The position numbers and the translations under genes are program-made. The notes under the pieces were generated by a model. That model was not told the origin of the DNA, made no database searches, and saw only the letters and a program-made list of their open reading frames with translations. Shown piece by piece: positions 58,071 to 64,000 of a stretch of 64,000 bases of DNA. This stretch comes from Adineta steineri (taxonomy: Eukaryota > Rotifera > Eurotatoria > Adinetida > Adinetidae), in the NCBI GenBank assembly GCA_905250115.1, contig CAJNOI010000028.1, positions 500,134 to 564,133 of the forward strand. Reading direction: 5' to 3'. Each line of letters begins with the position of its first letter. Positions within the stretch are counted from its first letter, which is position 1.

Positions 58071-59656
58071 TGATATGCAGTTATAATAACAATTTCCAGC
58101 AAGAAGAAAAAAAAGTAGTTTTCTTATTTAAATAATACTGTTTTTTTCAATCATAAATTATTCAATCATTTTGACAAATCTATCCATAAATATTTAAATA
58201 TGTATGCATATAACAATGACTTTCTCGTGTAAATATTCAACCTTATGAATTATAAAATACATGAAGTCTTATCATGTGATAGTTAATTTGAAATTTTAGT
58301 TTCCATTAATCAATAATATGGAAAAATATACACAGTTCAACTTATTGAAAATAATCTATGGACAAAATTCCTTTGAAAACTGAAAACAAAGACTTCGAAG
58401 TTTTTTGATGTACTGGCATTTTTTTTTTCTTTGTGATTGTTTCTTTTTCATAATTATTATTACTTCTATAAAATTAAATGGAATATTTTTACATATAGAA
58501 TAAAAGTCTGAGAATATAATAAATTAATATTTATTTTCTTGTATGAAGTGGATACTTAAAAAATAATTAGCTGTTGTGATTTTATATGAACTTGTATATC
58601 TGTTAATTCCATTACATTATCATTCAGATTTTATCTAACGTGTGAAGTGAAACCTCTTGAGATATGAGATTCACTTTCTCAAAATTCATGATTATTATCC
58701 TATATATATATGTGTGTCCTTGTAGAAGAAAAAATACTGTGTATCATATTCTTTTAATACTATTTGGATTTTTGTTAATATTAGCAGTACAGATTTAAAC
58801 TTATTTTTTTTTTCATAACCTGATTAATATTTTCTATAAAAGACTTATAGGGATAGTTTTGATCGTAGACAATTAAAGACCTTCAGTTTTTACCATTCAA
58901 AATGGACGACCGGGGGACGTGTACTTATGAAAAAAGCAAAATTATAAACTTTTTCTTTATTTAGTCCTGTAAGAAAAAATTGTTTTCTTGGAAGGTCTGT
59001 TAATTTTACTTACGTTCCTTCCGTTAAAATTAGCATGAAAAATATTTGCTTTTTCTATAGATGTACGTCATCTTCTCTCCTTTTTTGAATAATAAAAGCT
59101 TATAAGGATTTTCCGCATTAATCTACTTTCAAAATTCCGATAATAGTTTATGTATTATTGATTATCAACTAATAAATAGAAAAATCTACTTGATTCTTTT
59201 GTATTTACACATAATATTCATGTTATTTATTGATGTGCAAGTTTTAGAAAGATTTCTTTTTAGTTAGGGTATATACATAAGTATATATGAAACCTTTTAT
59301 TTTTCATTTTCAGGGCATTAAGTATATTAATAACAGACTTCATATGGTATGAATAGTATCCAGTATTGATATACAAAAAGAATAAAATATAATACCTGTG
59401 TATATATCAACTCATTTTCTTATTTTCTCTTATATTGCCCTTGAAATATGAGTAAACTAAGCTTATGTATATTCATTCTCTTTTGGAACTTTTCATTTAT
59501 TAATCACAATTGTCAACAATCGTTCTTTTTACGATTTGGCATCGTTCTTATTCATACTTGAATACATAGATTTTGTATAAAAATATGTATACATTGTCTA
59601 CAAGACCATAAAAATGAGAAAAAAATACGAATAACCGTGAATCAGTCCGAAAGAAG
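58071..59656. other. intergenic region
   Basis: AT-rich. Around 58850-58940 there is a slightly GC-richer patch (GGACGACCGGGGGACGTG), with no paired end; probably an old insertion fragment. Nothing else recognised. Confidence 0.4.
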
Positions 59657-59668
59657 TATATATAAATA
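59657..59668 (+). promoter_or_regulatory. TATA box of the cysteine-rich secreted protein
   Basis: TATATATAAATA lies 63 nt before the ATG at 59731. Distance and sequence fit a TATA box with a short 5' UTR, as expected for an abundant small secreted product. The AT-rich background lowers certainty. Confidence 0.5.
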
Positions 59669-59730
59669 CGAACAACATTAACGATATACATAACGATATT
59701 TGATTTTTACTTCTGTTATCAAACCCCATC

Positions 59731-60103
59731 ATGAAACTTATTCTTCTCGTCGTAGTTGCTCTCATTGTAGGTACCAATGCTAATATATTCAGTCGAAGGT
59801 TAGTCAAATTTTAAATATTAAATTTATGTATATATATGAAATATATTTTCCTACAGTTGTAAATGCAAAGCTGTTTCAAATACGGTTCATTTTCCATTTC
59901 ATTCATGGGATATATCATCTTGCAAACTTTGTTCATGTAATGATGCTGCTATGGTAAATTGTGAACAAGCATGTGCCTCAGCAGTTCAAAACTATGCAAC
60001 AACTGGCTGTGGAAAAGTTACTAAAGGTAGCAAAGTGAAATATTCATGGGATGCTAGTTCATGTTCAGGTGGTATTGGCCAATCGGAACTTGCATGTGCT
60101 TAA
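59731..60103 (+). CDS. small secreted cysteine-rich protein
   Basis: Two exons, 59731-59798 and 59857-60103, give 104 residues. MKLILLVVVALIVGTNA is a textbook signal peptide. The mature part of about 85 residues has ten Cys: CKC, CKLCSC, NCEQAC, GCG, SCS and the last at ACA, enough for five disulfides. There is no propeptide cleavage motif. It does not match a family I know with confidence; its spacing is not a clear defensin, EGF or knottin. Possible roles include secreted adhesive, defence or matrix peptide. Strongly TATA-driven, so it may be highly expressed in one cell type. Confidence 0.75.
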
Positions 60104-62528
60104 ATATGAACAATATATTTTAACTAGTTCCTTATTTTTTTGATCTGTCATAAAATACATATATATTGCAGTAAAGAATTCAAATAAATGATGAGAATAT
60201 ATATAATGATTACAATTAAAGAAAAACGATGAAGGACTTTTTTTTTTTAAAGATAAGGGTGGAATTAATCGACTTTTACAGTAAACAAAATTGATATTGG
60301 AGAATACATATAAATCATTTATTTTGATTAATAGTTAAAATAAGTATTTACATGAAGTAAATATATTTATCTTGAGTTTCTCTCTTGATATTTAACAAAT
60401 GAATACAAAAATTTATGATTAGAAATTGCCTAAATAATAATTTTATATCGTGTAAATGCAATAATATATAAACAGTTTGATTTCTTGTAAAATTCATCAT
60501 TTTTGTTTATATATTTTCAATATAAATAACAAATCAAAGTTTATTATGAAAATTTGTCCCAGCTGATAAATCTATGCAACTCTATAATAAGATCAATTGT
60601 AAATAGTCTAAAATATAAATCGAAATATTTAGAAGAACAAATGTGCTATTTTGATAGTTTATCAGACATTTTGAAAAACAATACATTAATTTATCACTTA
60701 CGAGCAAATATGAAAATATTAATCCTGTTCTCGTCAAACACACTGATTCATCATTAGAATATGACAATAGTTGCATCGAAAGAAAAGCATAAGAATTAAT
60801 TTTTTATTCTTCTGTGTTTTTAGAAGAGAAAAAAAACAAAGTAGTATATGATTATTTTGTATATTTCTGGTATTTATCGGTATCCTCAAGTTTTATAAAA
60901 CACATCATTTATTATAAACAATCGTTTTAAATAATAAACCGTCATTAGAATTCGAGATATATCAAGCAATTTGTTTAGTTTTGAACCAGTACACAATTAA
61001 ATACTATTATTCCAGCAATTCTCTAATCTGTTTCTATTCAATATATAATAGTCAAAGGCAATACCAAACAGAAATTAGCTGTGAAGGTCATCTATCGTAT
61101 GGACATAACTCGATAAACAATAACTATGTATTAACTACGACGTAACGTACGCAAGACGTGCTGCCATAGATATTATCCATACGTATTCTATGTACTATAG
61201 CTATCTCTTGTTCTTTACGTTTCTACTTTCTTTTCTTATAAAATGTCAACAGTTACTCTATTATCATAAATCGATACAGCGATCTATTTTAATTTATAAA
61301 TATATTCATCTAAACGTCAACATATAACAAATCTAATAATAAGATCAAATTGAAACAAAAATCTATAGATTTTTTCCAATTGTTTCTTTGATGTATAATA
61401 TCATATCAGAAAATAACGACAGTTGATATGAAATGTAAATAAATCGAAACTAGCTACAGATTATTTCTGTTTTTGAGATGTTTACTCATTTACACAATAA
61501 TCATCATGCATTACAGACAAAAACAAAACTTAATACACATGAGAATTAATAATACGACAAATTAGTCATACAGTAAAAGCGTATTTATTTTTATTAATTT
61601 ATGATCCAATTAGAAACAAAATTCAAATAGAAAATCATAAACAAAACAATACTGCTCTGGATATCAGCATAATCAATTATGAATGCTGTGTAGTTTATAA
61701 TTTACTGTAATCCTCGATGTATAACGATCTAATAATTAGTTACTATTTAAATCATTTTTTGTATCAAAATTAAATCTCATTATTTTTATTTCAATATCTA
61801 AACGATCAAACAAACATTTGTCATGTCTTTTATCTCGTATTCTATTCTTGTCTTCAATGGCACCAAGTGAAAAGAAAATGTATTATTTTCTATATATAGA
61901 CCTATCCTATAGAAGCGGAACGATCAAACTCAGAATCGATGAATACTTCAATACTCTTGATATATTCTTCTCTCGTTAATAGATTATAATAAATTTCTTG
62001 TGTTAAAAAAAAGAAGAATCGTTTTGAAATCAAAAAAAATATTATAATCATGTAAATGAATAAGTTTTTCTCTCGATAAATTTTTTTTTGTATTGAATAA
62101 TATAATTATACTGTTTTTTTTTGTATAATGTTGATCGTAAATATGTAAGTGCACTATAGAAATGAAAGAAAAGAAAAGTCGCCGGCTTTTTTAGATGCAA
62201 TTAGGAAGCCATGTGTTGTTTTAGTTATCTTCTTTATATACTAAATTGTTTCTATCATTTAACAAATTGATTTTTGATGACACATTTATATTCAATCAAA
62301 ATAATGACATTTGGATTTCTTTTATTCATTGACATCGAAACTAACTTGAATTGATTATCATTATATAAGAAATTTAATTATTAGTCTTATGAAATGTATT
62401 GTAAATAAACCTATCAAACGATAATTTATCTTAAGTTAAAAAATCAAATCTTTATTTGCTATAAATAAATCAAGTGATTCATCGCTATAAAAAAAACCCA
62501 GAGTTCGAAATCATTTTTTTGTTCTTAC
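60104..62528. other. intergenic region
   Basis: AT-rich. Short open frames on both strands at 60554-60776 overlap each other and have no support. No RNA gene or TE seen before 62529. Confidence 0.4.
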
Positions 62529-62650
62529 CAGTGGCGGGTTTCGAGAGGGTGGGAGCGCACCCTGTCTCAAAATTTTTTCAGCGAAAATCAGTGGATGATA
62601 AGGTGGCTTTCGGGTAAATTCGCACCCATTCCCCAAAAATTCTAGATTCG
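62529..62650. mobile_element. degenerate CAGTGGCG-family element
   Basis: Starts CAGTGGCGGGTTTCGAGAGG, rich in GC. Its right part, read in reverse complement (CGAATCTAGAATTTTTGGGG), resembles the left end of the 9525-9588 element (CGGATCTAGGATTTTGGAAG). So it looks like an older member of the same hAT-like non-coding family. No clear target duplication. Confidence 0.4.
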
Positions 62651-63211
62651 TACATATAACGGAAAACTAGTTGTTTCATAAAATACGATTATGATTGTTC
62701 ATCTATTAAGACTTATGACGCCATCTACATCCGATAAAAACTTTTAGATACTGTTTAAAATAGAAAATACCCAGTTTTTTCTCATTGTATTATATCTAAT
62801 AGAAACTAATAATTAAATCATACTTCATTAATTAATTATTAAAACTATATAAGTTCTATAACATATTTAATTACAATTTAAAGACAAAAATAAAATATTC
62901 CAGTATCTCATTCGAATAGTTTATCTATTAAAAATTCGTCTAAATATATAATATTTATAAAGACATTCTTTGTTCTTATTCTTTCCTTTTAATACTTTAA
63001 TGTATCTGCGTATATATGTCTCCCTCTCTCGTTCTTTTTCTCCTTCTTTTTTTATGTTCTTTTTCTTCTCTCTCTCTCTCGTATTTTTCCTTCTTTCGTT
63101 TCTCTTTTCATCATTCCTTATATTATACTTCCTTGCATTATTGGTCTAACTTTGTTTCATATTTAATGACAATTCCTTATTCTTCATGATTATATATAAT
63201 TGTTAATATCA
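62651..63211. other. promoter region of the B-box-like gene
   Basis: AT- and CT-rich with (CT)n tracts near 63020-63085. No other feature. Confidence 0.4.
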
Positions 63212-63787
63212 ATGGCTTCAGCACGAAATCTTTGTCAACATTCAGATATTGATGGTATACAATGTACATCAAATGATTATGTTCTTTGTCCTCATTGTCA
63301 ATTACAAGTATGTCTTAAACATTTAAATTTTCATCAAGATATACTTCGGTCAGATTTATTTCATTTATTTGATAATATAAATCATGTTCGTATAAATCTT
63401 GATAATTTAATATTTGATCCAACAAATTATCGTGCTGAATTATTTGAAAAATTAGATAATTGGTATAATGAACGATCAAATCTATTAAATAAAATCTATT
63501 CAGATAAAAAACAACAATTACAAATTTTATGTTTACAAGCACATATGGAATTTGATACATATAAAACAAAAAAAGATTTACAATTAAAAGATAATTTATT
63601 AAAACAATTTAAAAAAGTTTCTAAACAAAAACAAATACATATTGATGATATAAATGATATGAAAAATAAATTAAATGATATTGAAACAGGTTTAGATGAA
63701 CTTAAACAATTACTTATTGATATTTATCCTGATACAACAAATATGGATATTCATATTGTTAAAAGACGTTATGTCGAAGCAACTAGG
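63212..63787 (+). CDS. B-box-like zinc finger/coiled-coil protein, 5' part
   Basis: ATG at 63212 begins MASARNLCQHSD. Exon 1 ends at the donor AGG|GTAAGT at 63787-63788, phase 0, and the next exon is beyond the window. Residues 8-42 hold the zinc-binding set CQHSD, QCTSND, LCPHCQLQVC and LKHLNFH, B-box-like. The rest is a long, Lys/Leu/Asp-rich coiled coil (YNERSNLLNKIYSDKKQQLQ, DELKQLLIDIYPD). Its layout (finger, then ...FEKLDNWY... coiled coil) parallels the N-terminal half of the 663-residue gene at 40755-42746, which has DINQWETKS at the same place. C-terminal effector domain unknown. Confidence 0.7.
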
Positions 63788-64000
63788 GTAAGTACTTTTC
63801 AAAATAACTTAATTAAGTAAAAAATGAAGTTCTATATGGTTGTTGAACATAATTTTTTTTCGCTTCTATTCTATTGACTGATTTTAAAAAAATTTTGTAT
63901 TCCGCTTGAATTCATATCATACATATTTGAACAAGATAAAATAAGTAATTTCTTTTCTTTATTATATAATATCAAATACATATATATAAATGTTCGTTTT

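Noticed and set aside
60554..60776. overlapping open frames on both strands
   Set aside because: About 65 codons each, no start context, no similarity; expected by chance in a 3 kb spacer.
1..64000. tRNA, rRNA, CRISPR array, spliced-leader RNA
   Set aside because: I looked for B-box-type tRNA motifs, regular short repeats with spacers and the known bdelloid spliced-leader sequence and saw none; a tRNA scan would be decisive.

Overview
This is a eukaryotic, animal window, most likely from a bdelloid rotifer (inference). It is AT-rich, with mostly 50-70 nt GT-AG introns, very short gaps between some genes, clear metazoan orthologues (tectonic, OPA1, Sin1/MAPKAP1, an LRRC74-like protein, a PAN+ZP protein), and several small multigene or microbial-looking families (EEP-type hydrolases, LicD-like, a Thr/Ser dehydratase, B-box-like fusions). 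No rRNA, tRNA, CRISPR array or bacterial operon was recognised.

Layout. 0.6-8.2 kb: tectonic (+), two tandem rhodopsin-like 7TM receptors (-), a four-TM claudin-like protein (+) and a coiled-coil protein (-). 8.5-11 kb: LRRC74-like leucine-rich-repeat protein (-). 12.7-15.7 kb: an unrecognised six/seven-exon gene and EEP hydrolase copy 1 (both +). 16.3-24.9 kb: a very large ankyrin-repeat TRP-like channel (-) with two candidate alternative first exons. 26.3-33.1 kb: PLP Thr/Ser dehydratase (-) divergent from OPA1 (+). 34.2-37.8 kb: TORC2 subunit Sin1 (-). 38.5-39.5 kb: RING-IBR-RING ligase-like gene (-). 40.8-51.1 kb: a block of enzyme-like, mostly intron-poor genes: two head-to-head genes sharing a large domain that looks PARG/macrodomain-like (one fused to a B-box-like zinc finger and coiled coil), a secreted RNase T2, EEP copies 2 and 3, and a LicD-like gene. 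51-56 kb is gene-poor. 56.1-60.1 kb: PAN+ZP membrane protein and a 104-residue secreted cysteine-rich protein (both +). 63.2 kb to the end: first exon of another B-box-like/coiled-coil gene, cut by the window edge.

Mobile-element traces are all short and non-coding. Best supported are a 221 bp hAT-type MITE with a perfect 8 bp target duplication (33.6 kb), a 64 bp hAT-like palindrome inside an LRRC74 intron (9.5 kb), a piggyBac-type MITE flanked by TTAA inside a Sin1 intron (36 kb) and a 412 bp long-TIR element (25.9 kb). A looser group of GC-rich fragments begins with variants of CAGTGGCG.

Functionally the window mixes housekeeping genes (mitochondrial fusion, TORC2 signalling, ciliary transition zone) with accessory sensory and enzyme families. 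The strongest candidate for something little described is the pair of large PARG/macrodomain-like proteins at 40.8-46 kb and their link to B-box-like proteins. Exon boundaries given below were read by eye from splice sites and reading-frame continuity; they have not been tested against transcripts.
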